From assembly GCF_016892765.1 (NCBI RefSeq), contig NZ_JAFEMD010000052.1, forward strand, positions 1 through 35,010: 35,010 bases of DNA. Direction: 5' to 3'. Below are positions 1 through 7,546 of this stretch, piece after piece (the stretch's first letter is position 1; every line of letters begins with the position of its first letter). A program made the translations under genes and the position numbers. The stretch is from Microvirga arvi (GTDB lineage Bacteria; Pseudomonadota; Alphaproteobacteria; Rhizobiales; Beijerinckiaceae). Below the pieces are notes generated by a model. It was given only the letters and a program-made list of their open reading frames with translations. It did not search any database and was not told the DNA's origin.

Positions 1-62
1 AAGAGCGAGGAGGCGCTGGACAAGCCGCTGAGAGCCTGAACGGCGAGGAAGGCGGGGTCCAT
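1..62 (-). CDS. livH: LivH-type branched-chain amino acid ABC permease, N-terminal fragment
   Basis: Only the first ~20 codons are inside the window; the gene runs off the left edge. The translation begins MDPAFLAVQALSGLSSASSL, which resembles the start of LivH-family inner-membrane permeases (an ALxGLxxASSLF-type first helix). Two consecutive ATG codons exist, ending at 65 and 62. The one at 62 is preferred because a GGGGAGGG Shine-Dalgarno (complement of 69-76) then lies at normal distance. The likely role is one half of the membrane channel of a branched-chain amino acid or amide importer, working with the binding protein encoded at 572-1777 on the same strand. The intervening DUF559 gene splits what would otherwise be adjacent genes. 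Identification rests on a short peptide plus context. Confidence 0.6.
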   Translation of the reverse strand, partial: MDPAFLAVQALSGLSSASSL

Positions 63-65
63 CAT

Positions 66-494
66 TTACCCTCCCCTTGAGGGGGAGGGTCGGCCGTCAG
101 GCCGGGGTGGGGTGGGAAGCGCAAGCGCTTCCGATTGAGGCGAGCCATACAGGGCTGCGTAAATAGTGTCGAGAACGCCGTTCATGTTCTGGATCAGTTC
201 GGTGTTCCAGAAGCGGACGACGTGATAGCCTTCCTTTTCGAGCCAGCCCGTTCGGACCTCGTCTTGGGCAGCGATGTCATCCTGTGCATGGTGGCCACCA
301 TCGAGTTCGACGAGAAGGCGGGCCTTCAGGCAGGCGAAGTCGGCTACATAAGGGCCAATGGGGACCTGGCGGCGGAAGTGGCTGCCGTAGACAGGGATCC
401 GCTTCAGGGCGCGCCAGAGAGCCTGCTCGGGCTCAGTGGCATTCGAGCGAAGCTGTTTTGCTCTCTCACGTCTGAAGTGGTTGATGTTTGACAT
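66..494 (-). CDS. DUF559 endonuclease-like protein bounded by inverted repeats
   Basis: A 142-residue protein of the DUF559 family, which is related to the very-short-patch-repair (Vsr) nucleases of the PD-(D/E)XK superfamily. Visible family features are the TEPEQALWRALK stretch near residues 20-31, FRRQVPIGPYVADFAC (40-55, with Asp52), LVELDGGHH (61-69, with Glu64, Asp65 and the His pair), and the later GYHVVRFWN segment. The start at 494 (MSNINHF) is preferred over an upstream ATG at 524, which lies inside the right repeat arm. No good Shine-Dalgarno is visible. The Pro/Arg/Ser-rich C-terminal tail is encoded by the left repeat arm, and the stop codon directly abuts the livH start. Nuclease activity is inferred from family membership; the in vivo role is unknown. 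Confidence 0.75.
   Translation of the reverse strand: MSNINHFRRERAKQLRSNATEPEQALWRALKRIPVYGSHFRRQVPIGPYVADFACLKARLLVELDGGHHAQDDIAAQDEVRTGWLEKEGYHVVRFWNTELIQNMNGVLDTIYAALYGSPQSEALALPTPPRPDGRPSPSRGG
68..115. repeat. Left arm of ~47 bp inverted repeat around the DUF559 gene
   Basis: This arm matches the reverse complement of 516-562 with two substitutions and one single-base indel. Its outer part is itself a perfect hairpin: ACCCTCCCC, loop TTGAG, GGGGAGGGT. The arm encodes the C-terminus of the DUF559 protein and, on the minus strand, supplies a Shine-Dalgarno-like sequence to livH. Confidence 0.85.
69..76 (-). promoter_or_regulatory. Shine-Dalgarno for livH lying inside the repeat arm
   Basis: On the minus strand this reads GGGGAGGG, a strong anti-16S match. 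It is 7 nt before the ATG at 60-62 when the GGAGG core is taken as reference. It belongs to the inverted repeat, so the repeat provides the translation signal for the downstream permease. It also decides between the two candidate livH start codons. Confidence 0.55.
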
Positions 495-515
495 GATTGG
501 TTTTCTGTTGTGGTG

Positions 516-562
516 CCACCCCACCCCGACCTACGGTCGACCCTCCCCCTCAAGGGGAGGGT
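516..562. repeat. Right arm of ~47 bp inverted repeat around the DUF559 gene
   Basis: This is the inverted copy of 68-115 and contains the same 9-bp stem hairpin (ACCCTCCCC / GGGGAGGGT). It lies in the gap between the 3' end of the binding-protein gene (stop at 572-574) and the start of the DUF559 gene (494). The two arms enclose the DUF559 gene like the ends of a small mobile or repeat-associated element. Confidence 0.85.
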
Positions 563-571
563 GAAGGCGCG

Positions 572-1777
572 TCAATCCTTCCGAACCGCCTTCACCTCGG
601 CCTCGGTCGGCATGAACGACGCGCCGTCCTTGTAGGTCCAGTCGGCCATGCCGCCGGCGGCGCCCTTCAGAACGAGCTTGCCGACCCAGGCCCCCATGGA
701 GGACTGGTTGTCGATGCCGCGCATGGTGACGGGACCGATGACCGTGTCGAACTTCGCATCCTCCAGCGCCTTGATGACGGCCTCCGTCTCGGTGGAGCCG
801 GCGCGTTCGATGGCGTCGCGGATCATGGTGACGACCATGTAGCCCAAGAGCGAGCCGAGGCGCGGCGTGTCGTTGTACTTGGCGCGATAGGCGTCGATGA
901 AGGCCTTGTGCTTAGGCTCCTTGATCTCGTCCCAGGGATAGCCGGTCACGGTCCAGCCTTCGGGCACCTCGTCCTTCAGGGGCAGGAGCCATTCGGGCTC
1001 GCCGGTGAGAAGCGAGAGAACGGTCGCGCCCTCGAAGAGGCCGCGGGTGTTGCCTTCGCGGACGAATTGCGTGAGGTCGGGGCCGAAGAGCACGTTGAAG
1101 ATGCCGTCGGGCTTCGCCTGCTCGATGGCCGAGGCGGTGGCGCCTACCTCGATCTTGCCTAGCGCCGGATATTGCTCGGCGACGATCTGGGCTCCCGGCA
1201 CCCGCTCCTGGATCAGGCGCTTGAACACGGCCGCAGCCGACTGGCCGTATTCGTAGTTCGGCGCGACGATGGCCCAGCGCTTGGCGCCGGAGGCCTTGGC
1301 CTGATCCACCAGCATGCCGACCTGCATGAAGTTGTTGGGCCGGACGCGGAAGGTGTAGCGGTTGCCCTGCGCCATCGTGACGGCGTCGGTGAGCGGCTCG
1401 GCGGCGATGTAGACGATCTTCTTCTGGTTGGCGAAATCCGCCATGGCGACGCCGACATTCGACAGGAAGGAGCCAAAGAGGAGCGAAACGCCCTCGCGGC
1501 TCACCAGCTCGTCCGCCACGCGGGTGGCGCTGCCGGTGGTCGCACCATCATCGCGGGAGACGATCTCGATCTTGCGGCCGAGCACCCCGCCCTTGGCGTT
1601 GATCTCGTCGAGGGCCATCTGCCAGCCGTTGCGGTAGGGCACGGTGAAGGCCGCCCACTGCGCATAGGAATTCAGCTCGCCGATCTTGATCGGAGGCTGC
1701 TGCGCCTGAGCCGCCGGCGCCCCGAATGCGAGCGCTGCCCCAAGAGCCAGCCAGCGGATCGTCGTTGTTGTCGCCAT
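572..1777 (-). CDS. Branched-chain amino acid-type ABC transporter substrate-binding protein
   Basis: A 401-residue periplasmic binding protein of the Peripla_BP_6 (LivJ/LivK, AmiC-like) class. A signal peptide covers about residues 1-25 (hydrophobic core, then PAAQA before QQPP). Mature-domain hallmarks follow: IKIGELNSYAQWAAFTVPYRNGWQMALDEINAKGGVLGRKIEIVSRDD-type lobe 1 at about 30-77 (only partly quoted motifs are meaningful: DEINAKGGVLG) and LLFGSFLSNVG near 100. The ATG has an AAGGGATG element upstream. It would deliver a small amino acid, amide or carboxylate ligand to the LivHM permease, whose first gene begins at 62 beyond the DUF559 insertion. The exact ligand cannot be read from the sequence. 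The 157-nt divergent gap to the amidase gene (1778-1934) must hold promoters for both directions, but I see no convincing boxes there. Confidence 0.88.
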   Translation of the reverse strand: MATTTTIRWLALGAALAFGAPAAQAQQPPIKIGELNSYAQWAAFTVPYRNGWQMALDEINAKGGVLGRKIEIVSRDDGATTGSATRVADELVSREGVSLLFGSFLSNVGVAMADFANQKKIVYIAAEPLTDAVTMAQGNRYTFRVRPNNFMQVGMLVDQAKASGAKRWAIVAPNYEYGQSAAAVFKRLIQERVPGAQIVAEQYPALGKIEVGATASAIEQAKPDGIFNVLFGPDLTQFVREGNTRGLFEGATVLSLLTGEPEWLLPLKDEVPEGWTVTGYPWDEIKEPKHKAFIDAYRAKYNDTPRLGSLLGYMVVTMIRDAIERAGSTETEAVIKALEDAKFDTVIGPVTMRGIDNQSSMGAWVGKLVLKGAAGGMADWTYKDGASFMPTEAEVKAVRKD

Positions 1778-1934
1778 TGCGGCATCCCTTCAATCGAGAA
1801 TGTGCGAGGATTTAGGGCCAATCGGGTCGAGAAGAAAGACACAAACTGCCAAGGTTCGCCAAATCCTGCCTTGCTTGTCTCCGGGAGAGAATGACACATT
1901 CGCCATCCCCTCCGTTACCTAAAGTGACAGGCTG

Positions 1935-3122
1935 ATGCTTCTCGACCGCGATCCCGCCTATGCCTTCATGCCCTATCCGGCCGTTCCGGTTCCCCATGCG
2001 CAGACGGGAGCATTGTCCGGGCTGACCTTCGCCGCCAAGGACCTGTTCGACGTCGCAGGTTATCCGACGAGCGCGGGATCGCCCCAGATGCTTGCCATGT
2101 CGGGGATCAGGACCCGCACGGCGCCCATTGTCCAGAAGCTTCTCGATGCCGGCGCGCGGCTTGTAGGCAAGACGATCACGGACGAACTCGCCTTTTCCAT
2201 GAGCGGCAAGAACGCCCATTTCGGCACGCCGGTGAACGGCGGTGCGCCCGACCGCATCCCGGGCGGCTCGTCGTCAGGCTCGGCGGCGGCCGTCTCGAAC
2301 GGGCTGTGCGACTTCGCGCTCGGCACCGATACGGGCGGCTCCGTGCGGGCGCCGGCCAGCCATTGCGGCCTCTTCGGCATCCGGCCGACCCATGGCCGGG
2401 TCAGCCTCGAGCTCTGCCACGATCTCGCGCCCTCCTTCGACACCTGCGGCTACTTCACCCGCGACGGCGCCACCTTCGAGCGGGTGGGCGAGATGCTGCT
2501 GGGCGAGGACAGCACTCCCCTGCCACAGAAACCCCGCGTGCTCCTGGCGCAAGATGCCTTCGGCCTGCTCCATCGAGAGGTGAGGGAAGCACTTGCGCCG
2601 GCCCTGCGGCGGAGCACGGCCGTGCTGGGCGAGTCCGCGGAGGTCGATGCGGCGACAGAGGGCTTCACCGCTCTCTACTGGGCCATGCGGTATATCCAGA
2701 GCCGGGAGGCCTGGACGGTCGACGGGCCGATGATCGAGCGCTATCGCCCGCCTCTCGGTCCCGGAGTTGCCGACCGGTTCGAGTTCTCGAAGGCAGTGAC
2801 CGACAGTCAAGTGGCGGAAGCCCAGGTGATTCGCTCAGCCTTCCGCAAGCGGTTCAATGCCCTGTTCGGCACGGATGCGGTGCTGATCCTGCCGACCATG
2901 CCCGACATCGCGCCGCTGCTCACCGAGAGCGACGAGTCGCTCAACGACTATCGCAACAATGCCCTGAACCTGCTCTGCCTGTCGGTCCTGTCGGGCCTGC
3001 CCCAGGTCTCGATCCCGCTTGCCTCCCGTTCGGGTGCGCCTCTGGGGCTATCGCTCATGGGACCGGCCGGCTCGGACCTGAGCCTCGTGCGACTGGCGCG
3101 CCAGATCGCAGAGAGTGCATAG
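1935..3122 (+). CDS. Amidase (amidase signature family)
   Basis: A 395-residue amidase-signature enzyme that hydrolyses a carboxamide to acid plus ammonia. The Ser-cisSer-Lys triad is visible: Lys35 in FAAKDLFDV, cis-Ser112 in GGSSSGSAAAV (110-120), and nucleophile Ser136 in GTDTGGSVRAPA (130-141). The spacing of 24 residues between the two serines is the same as in characterised members. The protein is shorter than GatA (about 480-500 residues) and lacks GatB/GatC neighbours, so it is probably a catabolic amidase rather than the tRNA amidotransferase subunit. It looks cytoplasmic, with no signal peptide. An AGG lies just before the ATG. It is divergent from the amino acid/amide-type binding protein, so it may act on an imported amide; that link is inference. 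Confidence 0.88.
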   Translation: MLLDRDPAYAFMPYPAVPVPHAQTGALSGLTFAAKDLFDVAGYPTSAGSPQMLAMSGIRTRTAPIVQKLLDAGARLVGKTITDELAFSMSGKNAHFGTPVNGGAPDRIPGGSSSGSAAAVSNGLCDFALGTDTGGSVRAPASHCGLFGIRPTHGRVSLELCHDLAPSFDTCGYFTRDGATFERVGEMLLGEDSTPLPQKPRVLLAQDAFGLLHREVREALAPALRRSTAVLGESAEVDAATEGFTALYWAMRYIQSREAWTVDGPMIERYRPPLGPGVADRFEFSKAVTDSQVAEAQVIRSAFRKRFNALFGTDAVLILPTMPDIAPLLTESDESLNDYRNNALNLLCLSVLSGLPQVSIPLASRSGAPLGLSLMGPAGSDLSLVRLARQIAESA

Positions 3123-3227
3123 CGCATCGTGCGGACCCATCCGATGCTCTAGCCTGACGGGACCCATTGGGCGTGGCCGGAGTTACCGGCAGAGCGAAGA
3201 ACAAACCATCGGACTCAGAGGGGAGCC

Positions 3228-4109
3228 ATGACCCATCCAGCCGTTCACCCGGAGACGCCCCATGTGGCTGTGGCCAGCGCCTGTGTATTGGGGGAAGGGC
3301 CCGTGTGGGATCATCGCTCGAACACGCTGTTCTGGGTCGACATCAAGAACCCAGGGGTATGGCGCTATCGGCCGGAGACGAAAGAGCATTTCCGGGTCGA
3401 TGCGCCGGAGCGGATCGGTTTCATCGCCCTGACCCCTGACGAGGATGAGGTGATCGCCGGCTTCAAGTCGGGCCTCGCCCGCTTCAATCTCAAGACGGGC
3501 GCGGTGCAGCCGATCGTGTCGCCCGACAAGGACAAGCCGAACAACCGCATCAACGACGGTCATGTGGGGCCGGACGGGGCGATCTATTTCGGCACCATGG
3601 ACGACGACGAGAAAAACAAATCGGGTGCTTTCTGGCGCTGGGACGGCAAGGAATTGACTCAGTTCCATTCCGGGATCGTGGTCACCAACGGTCCGGCCTT
3701 TAGCCATGACGGCCGGAGGATCTACGCCACCGACACCATCGGGCAGGTCATCCATGCCCTCGACGCTGGCGGGGGCGCCATCGGCAAGCCCAGGCCCTTC
3801 GCGCGCTTCGAGCAGAGCTGGGGGCATCCCGACGGCATGGCGGTCGATGCGGAAGGCTATCTGTGGGTCTGCCACTGGGGGGCCTCGCGCATCACCCGCT
3901 TTGCTCCCGACGGCTCGGTCGAGCGCACCGTCTCGGTCCCGACCGCGCAGGTGACGAAATGCGCCTTCGGCGGGCCTGATCTGACCACGCTCTACATCAC
4001 CACCGCCGCGATTGGACGCGACCCGCATATCGACGTGATGGCGGGCCACCTTTTCAAGGTCGAAACCGGCGGCATCCGCGGCCTGAAGGCCAACATCTTC
4101 GAGGGATAG
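3228..4109 (+). CDS. SMP-30/gluconolactonase family lactonase
   Basis: A 293-residue six-bladed beta-propeller enzyme of the SMP-30/gluconolaconase/LRE family, expected to open a sugar lactone to the aldonic acid with a bound divalent metal. Metal ligands known from human SMP30 (Glu, Asn, Asp) correspond here to Glu23 in LGEGPVW, Asn154 in VVTNGPAFS and Asp202 in GHPDGMAVD. The substrate-contacting RIND motif is at 107-110. A GAGGGGAG Shine-Dalgarno precedes the ATG closely. The stop is only 5 nt before the mutarotase gene, so the two are almost surely co-transcribed. The pair suits oxidative sugar catabolism (aldose anomer, then lactone, then acid), but no sugar dehydrogenase is present here and the sugar is unknown. 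Confidence 0.87.
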   Translation: MTHPAVHPETPHVAVASACVLGEGPVWDHRSNTLFWVDIKNPGVWRYRPETKEHFRVDAPERIGFIALTPDEDEVIAGFKSGLARFNLKTGAVQPIVSPDKDKPNNRINDGHVGPDGAIYFGTMDDDEKNKSGAFWRWDGKELTQFHSGIVVTNGPAFSHDGRRIYATDTIGQVIHALDAGGGAIGKPRPFARFEQSWGHPDGMAVDAEGYLWVCHWGASRITRFAPDGSVERTVSVPTAQVTKCAFGGPDLTTLYITTAAIGRDPHIDVMAGHLFKVETGGIRGLKANIFEG

Positions 4110-4114
4110 GCACC

Positions 4115-5128
4115 ATGACCATCGAGCGTTTCGGTTCCCTCCACGGGCAGGATGTCCTGCAGATCTCGCTGCAGGGTCCCGACGGCATGGAGATGCAGGT
4201 CCTGACTTGGGGAGCGGTGGTGCGCGATCTCGTCGTGCCCTCCGTGGCAGGCTCGCAGCGGGTGGTGCTCGGGCTCAATTCCATCGAGGATTACGTCGCC
4301 CATTCCCCTTATTTCGGCGCCATTGTCGGGCGCCACGCCAACCGCATCGGAGAGGCCCGATTCACCCTGAACGGGGAAACCTATCGTCTCGATGCCAACG
4401 AGGGTCGTAACCAGCTGCATGGCGGCACGATGGGCTTCGGCACGCGGCTCTGGAGCCTCGTCGATCACAGCTCCTCCAGCGCCACCTTGAGCCTCGTGTC
4501 GGAAGACGGCGACATGGGGTATCCCGGCCGCCTGATCGCCACCTGCACCTATACGCTCCTGCCGTCGTGCGGCTTACGGATCGTCCTCGAGGCCACCTGC
4601 GACCAGCCGACACCGGTCAATCTCACCACCCACGGCTACTTCAATCTCGACGGCAGCGCGGACATCCTGGCGCATCACCTGATGATCGCGGCCGATTACA
4701 TCACGCCGACCCGCCCCGATCTCATCCCGACGGGGGAGATCAGGCGCGTGGCCAATACCGGCTACGACTTCACTACCCTCAGGCCCATCGGCGCGGCCGA
4801 GTTCATGCACGAACGCATTCTCTACGATACCAATTATGTGCTTCAGGGACCTTACGGGGAGCTTCGGCACGCCGCGACGCTCGCGTCGCTCAGGAGCGGC
4901 GTGGCCATGGAACTCTGGACGACGGAGCCCGGCCTCCAGTTTTATGACGGGCACCTGATGGACATCCCGGTCCATGGCCTGGGGGAGACCAAGTACGGCC
5001 GGCACGGCGGTCTCTGCCTGGAGCCGCAGCGCTTTCCCGACAGCCCCAATAAAGCCCATTTCCCGTCGTCTATCCTAGTGCCGGGGCAGGTGTCGCGGCA
5101 GGTCAGCGAGCTGAGGTTCGCTCGCTGA
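4115..5128 (+). CDS. galM: Aldose 1-epimerase (galactose mutarotase)
   Basis: A 337-residue GalM-family enzyme that interconverts alpha and beta anomers of aldoses in the cytoplasm. Family motifs are clear: GRHANRI (72-78), NQLHGG (99-104), the catalytic-acid histidine in LTTHGYFNL (His173) and the catalytic-base glutamate in CLEPQRFPDSPN (Glu303). Its length is typical. It begins 5 nt after the lactonase stop, indicating translation from the same message. It would supply the beta-anomer preferred by sugar dehydrogenases, whose lactone product the upstream lactonase could open. The gene symbol reflects the family; substrate preference is not determined. Confidence 0.9.
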   Translation: MTIERFGSLHGQDVLQISLQGPDGMEMQVLTWGAVVRDLVVPSVAGSQRVVLGLNSIEDYVAHSPYFGAIVGRHANRIGEARFTLNGETYRLDANEGRNQLHGGTMGFGTRLWSLVDHSSSSATLSLVSEDGDMGYPGRLIATCTYTLLPSCGLRIVLEATCDQPTPVNLTTHGYFNLDGSADILAHHLMIAADYITPTRPDLIPTGEIRRVANTGYDFTTLRPIGAAEFMHERILYDTNYVLQGPYGELRHAATLASLRSGVAMELWTTEPGLQFYDGHLMDIPVHGLGETKYGRHGGLCLEPQRFPDSPNKAHFPSSILVPGQVSRQVSELRFAR

Positions 5129-5214
5129 ACGAAGGAACTTTGCTCAAGCATGGCTGTTCTTCTTTGTAGGCGTTGCGTTTCCAGACAAACACACAATAGA
5201 GGGGAAAGGCGCTC

Positions 5215-5400
5215 ATGCCGGTGCTCGACGCGAAAGCCTTGGAAATCGATCCGAAAGGGATGACTTTCCTAAAAAGCGTCTTGCGTCCGCTTACCTCTTC
5301 CGGGTTACCTCCGAAGGAAGCGCCCCGCATCTGCCGGATCCGGTTCCACGTCGCGAAGCGCCCAAGAGCCCTTGTCGCAGACGTCTCCGGTACGGCGTGA
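5215..5400 (+). CDS. Small uncharacterised protein (61 aa)
   Basis: A short ORF of 61 codons beginning MPVLDAKALEIDPKGM. GAGGGGAAAGG lies about 8 nt before the ATG and resembles a real ribosome-binding site. The protein is basic, with no membrane segment or recognised domain. It lies in the 309-nt space between galM and the convergent peptidase gene, and a strong hairpin begins at its stop codon. An overlapping 109-codon frame on the opposite strand runs into galM and looks less plausible. I cannot name a family, so it is kept as a tentative gene. Confidence 0.35.
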   Translation: MPVLDAKALEIDPKGMTFLKSVLRPLTSSGLPPKEAPRICRIRFHVAKRPRALVADVSGTA

Positions 5401-5421
5401 CAGGCCTGCGTCAGGCCCGCC
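5394..5421. terminator. Hairpin between converging genes
   Basis: GGCCTG, loop CGT, CAGGCC forms a perfect 6-bp stem at 5403-5417. It extends outward with GGCG (5394-5397) pairing with CGCC (5418-5421) around a 5-nt bulge. It overlaps the stop of the small ORF and lies 17 nt from the end of the minus-strand peptidase gene. No T-tract follows on either strand, so it may act as a processing or Rho-assisted end rather than a classical intrinsic terminator. Confidence 0.4.
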
Positions 5422-5437
5422 ACCTTACTCAACTGTC

Positions 5438-7501
5438 TCAGGCCGCCAATCCTCGCTTGGCCAAGAGAGCATCCGCCGTAGGCAGACGCCCCCGGAAGGC
5501 TGTGTAAGCCTCGGCCGGGTCGCGCAGGTTGCCGGCGGAGTAGATGAAGAGCTTCAGCTTTTCCGCCATCTCCCTGTTGAAGGCATCGCCCGTTTCCTCG
5601 AAGGCCGTGAAGGCGTCCGCGTCCAGTACCTCCGACCAGAGATAGCTGTAGTAGCCCGACGAATAGCCGTCGCCGGAGAACACATGGGTGAAATGCGGCG
5701 TGCGGTGGCGCATGATGATCTCGCGCGGCATGCCGATCTTCCGCAGCGTCTCCGCTTCGAAGGCCGAGATGTCGAGATGGCTCAGATCCTTGCGGCGGTG
5801 AAGCTCGAGGTCGACGAAGGCCGAGGCGAGATATTCCACTGTGGCGAAGCCCTGGTTGAAGTTGCGCGCCGCCATCAGCCGTTCGAGCAGCTCCTCCGGG
5901 ATCGGCTCACCCGTCCTGTAATGGGTCGCATAGCGGCGAAGGATATCCGGCTGCGACAGCCAATGCTCGTAAAGCTGCGAGGGCAGCTCCACGAAATCCG
6001 TCGACACGGCGGTGCCTGCCAGCAGCGGATAGGTCACGTTGGAGAGAAGGCCGTGCAGACCATGGCCGAACTCGTGAAACAGCGTGCGCGCATCGTCGAA
6101 GCTCAAGAGCGATGGCTCGCCTGCACCGCCCTTCGCGAAGTTCATCACGTTGACGATGATCGGACGGATTTCGCCGGCGAGCCTTTCCTGCGAGCGGAAG
6201 GCGCTCATCCATGCGCCGCTGCGTTTCGACGAGCGCGCAAAGTAATCGCCGATGAAGGTGCCGACTTGATGGCCGTCCGCATCCACGACCTGCCAGGCGC
6301 GGATGTCGGGATGATAGCGCGGAAAATCCTTCAGCTCCTGGAAGCTCAGGCCGAAGAGACGGTGCGCTGTGTCGAAAGCGGCCTCGATGATCCGGTCGAG
6401 CTGGAAATACGGTTTGATCGTCGCTTCATCGAGGTTGTGCCGGGCCATGCGGACCTGATCCGCATAATAGCGCCAGTCCCATGGCTCGATGACGATGTTG
6501 TCGCCGAACGACTGCGCCTGGGACTGCAGGTCGTCGCGCTCCTCCTCGGCGCGGGTGCGGGCCGGAGTCCAGACGTCGTTCAGGAGCTTCATCACGTTGT
6601 CCGGCGTCTTGGCCATCGTGTCGGCGAGCTTGAAGTCGGCGAAGGTCTCATAGCTCAGAAGCGCCGCCCGTTCCGCGCGCAAAGCCGCCGTCTCAGTGAT
6701 GATCGCCTTGTTGTCGGTGTCGCCGCCGGTGTCGCCGCGCGCAGCCCAGGCCTTGAAAGCTTGCTCGCGCAGGTCGCGCCGCTTGGAAAACTGCAGGAAC
6801 GGCTCGATGCTGGAGCGGGAAAGGGTGATGACGTGCTTGCCCTTCAGCCCGCGCTCTTCTGCAGCCTGGGCTGCGGCTTCGCGCAGGAAGGAGGGCAGGC
6901 CGTCGAGATCCGCCTCGCCATCGAGGACGAGCTGATAGGATTTCTCGTCCGCCAGCACGTTCTGCGAGAACTGCGTGCCGAGGCTCGCCAGCCGCTCGGT
7001 GATGGCGGCCAGCCGCTTCTTTTCCTCCGGCCCGAGCTTGGCGCCGGCACGCACGAAAATCGTGTGATAGCGATCGAGGACGCGCATCTGCTCAGAGGTG
7101 AGGCCGAGCTCCTCGCGCTTGTCGTAGAGCGACGCCACGCGCCTGTAGAGCGCCTCGTTCATGAAGATGCTGTTGCGGTGCTTGGCGAGGACCGGCGCCA
7201 TCTCGCGCTCGATGGCCTGAAGCGCGTCGTTGGTGTGCGAGCCCGCGAGGTTGAAGAACACGCCGCCCACATTCTTGAGCGTCCGGCCGCTGCGCTCCAG
7301 GGCCTCGATGGTGTTGGCGAAAGTGGGCGCTTCCGTGCTCTCCGCTATGGCGGCAACCTGCGCCTGCTGTTCGGCAAGCGCCGTGTCGAAGGCGGGCCTG
7401 AAATGCTCCGGCGCGATGCTCTCAAAGGGCGGGAGACCGAACGGGGTCGCCCATTGCGTCAGAAGGGGGTTGCCTGCGAGAGCCGCGTCTGAAGCCGTCA
7501 T
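5438..7501 (-). CDS. dcp: M3 family metallopeptidase, peptidyl-dipeptidase Dcp-like
   Basis: A 687-residue thimet-oligopeptidase-family (M3) zinc peptidase. The zinc site is HEFGHGLHGL: His476, catalytic Glu477 and His480, with the third ligand Glu505 in STDFVELPSQLYEHW. The N-terminal NPLLTQWATPFGLPPF segment and the TDFVELPSQ region resemble Dcp more than oligopeptidase A (which has a WDAVELPSQ-type motif). No signal peptide is visible. The expected role is cytoplasmic trimming of small peptides, releasing C-terminal dipeptides. GGAG lies 7 nt upstream of the ATG. It follows the secreted hydrolase gene by 45 nt on the same strand and may share its message. A dipeptide importer is encoded nearby, which is functionally compatible but not proof of linkage. 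Confidence 0.9.
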   Translation of the reverse strand: MTASDAALAGNPLLTQWATPFGLPPFESIAPEHFRPAFDTALAEQQAQVAAIAESTEAPTFANTIEALERSGRTLKNVGGVFFNLAGSHTNDALQAIEREMAPVLAKHRNSIFMNEALYRRVASLYDKREELGLTSEQMRVLDRYHTIFVRAGAKLGPEEKKRLAAITERLASLGTQFSQNVLADEKSYQLVLDGEADLDGLPSFLREAAAQAAEERGLKGKHVITLSRSSIEPFLQFSKRRDLREQAFKAWAARGDTGGDTDNKAIITETAALRAERAALLSYETFADFKLADTMAKTPDNVMKLLNDVWTPARTRAEEERDDLQSQAQSFGDNIVIEPWDWRYYADQVRMARHNLDEATIKPYFQLDRIIEAAFDTAHRLFGLSFQELKDFPRYHPDIRAWQVVDADGHQVGTFIGDYFARSSKRSGAWMSAFRSQERLAGEIRPIIVNVMNFAKGGAGEPSLLSFDDARTLFHEFGHGLHGLLSNVTYPLLAGTAVSTDFVELPSQLYEHWLSQPDILRRYATHYRTGEPIPEELLERLMAARNFNQGFATVEYLASAFVDLELHRRKDLSHLDISAFEAETLRKIGMPREIIMRHRTPHFTHVFSGDGYSSGYYSYLWSEVLDADAFTAFEETGDAFNREMAEKLKLFIYSAGNLRDPAEAYTAFRGRLPTADALLAKRGLAA

Positions 7502-7546
7502 GATCGCTCCTGCCTGATGATCTGAAGATGAGAAGTCTTAGACGGC

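Noticed and set aside
66..524. Longer DUF559 start at the upstream ATG (524)
   Set aside because: The added 10 residues are encoded by the right repeat arm and do not match the family N-terminus; the start at 494 fits better.
68..562. The two repeat arms as a CRISPR or as IS terminal repeats with a transposase
   Set aside because: There are only two inverted copies with a DUF559 gene between; no spacers, cas genes or transposase motifs are present.
3128..3157. GCATCG / CGATGC inverted repeat after the amidase gene
   Set aside because: Only six base pairs with a 12-nt loop and no T-tract; too weak to call a terminator.
5103..5432. 109-codon minus-strand frame across the galM 3' end
   Set aside because: It overlaps the conserved galM C-terminus, has no visible ribosome site and crosses the strong hairpin.
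5372..7492. Long open frame (706 codons) on the plus strand
   Set aside because: It lies opposite the M3 peptidase, whose zinc motif, length and family resemblance are clear. The plus-strand translation has no recognisable domain and is a high-G+C antisense artefact.
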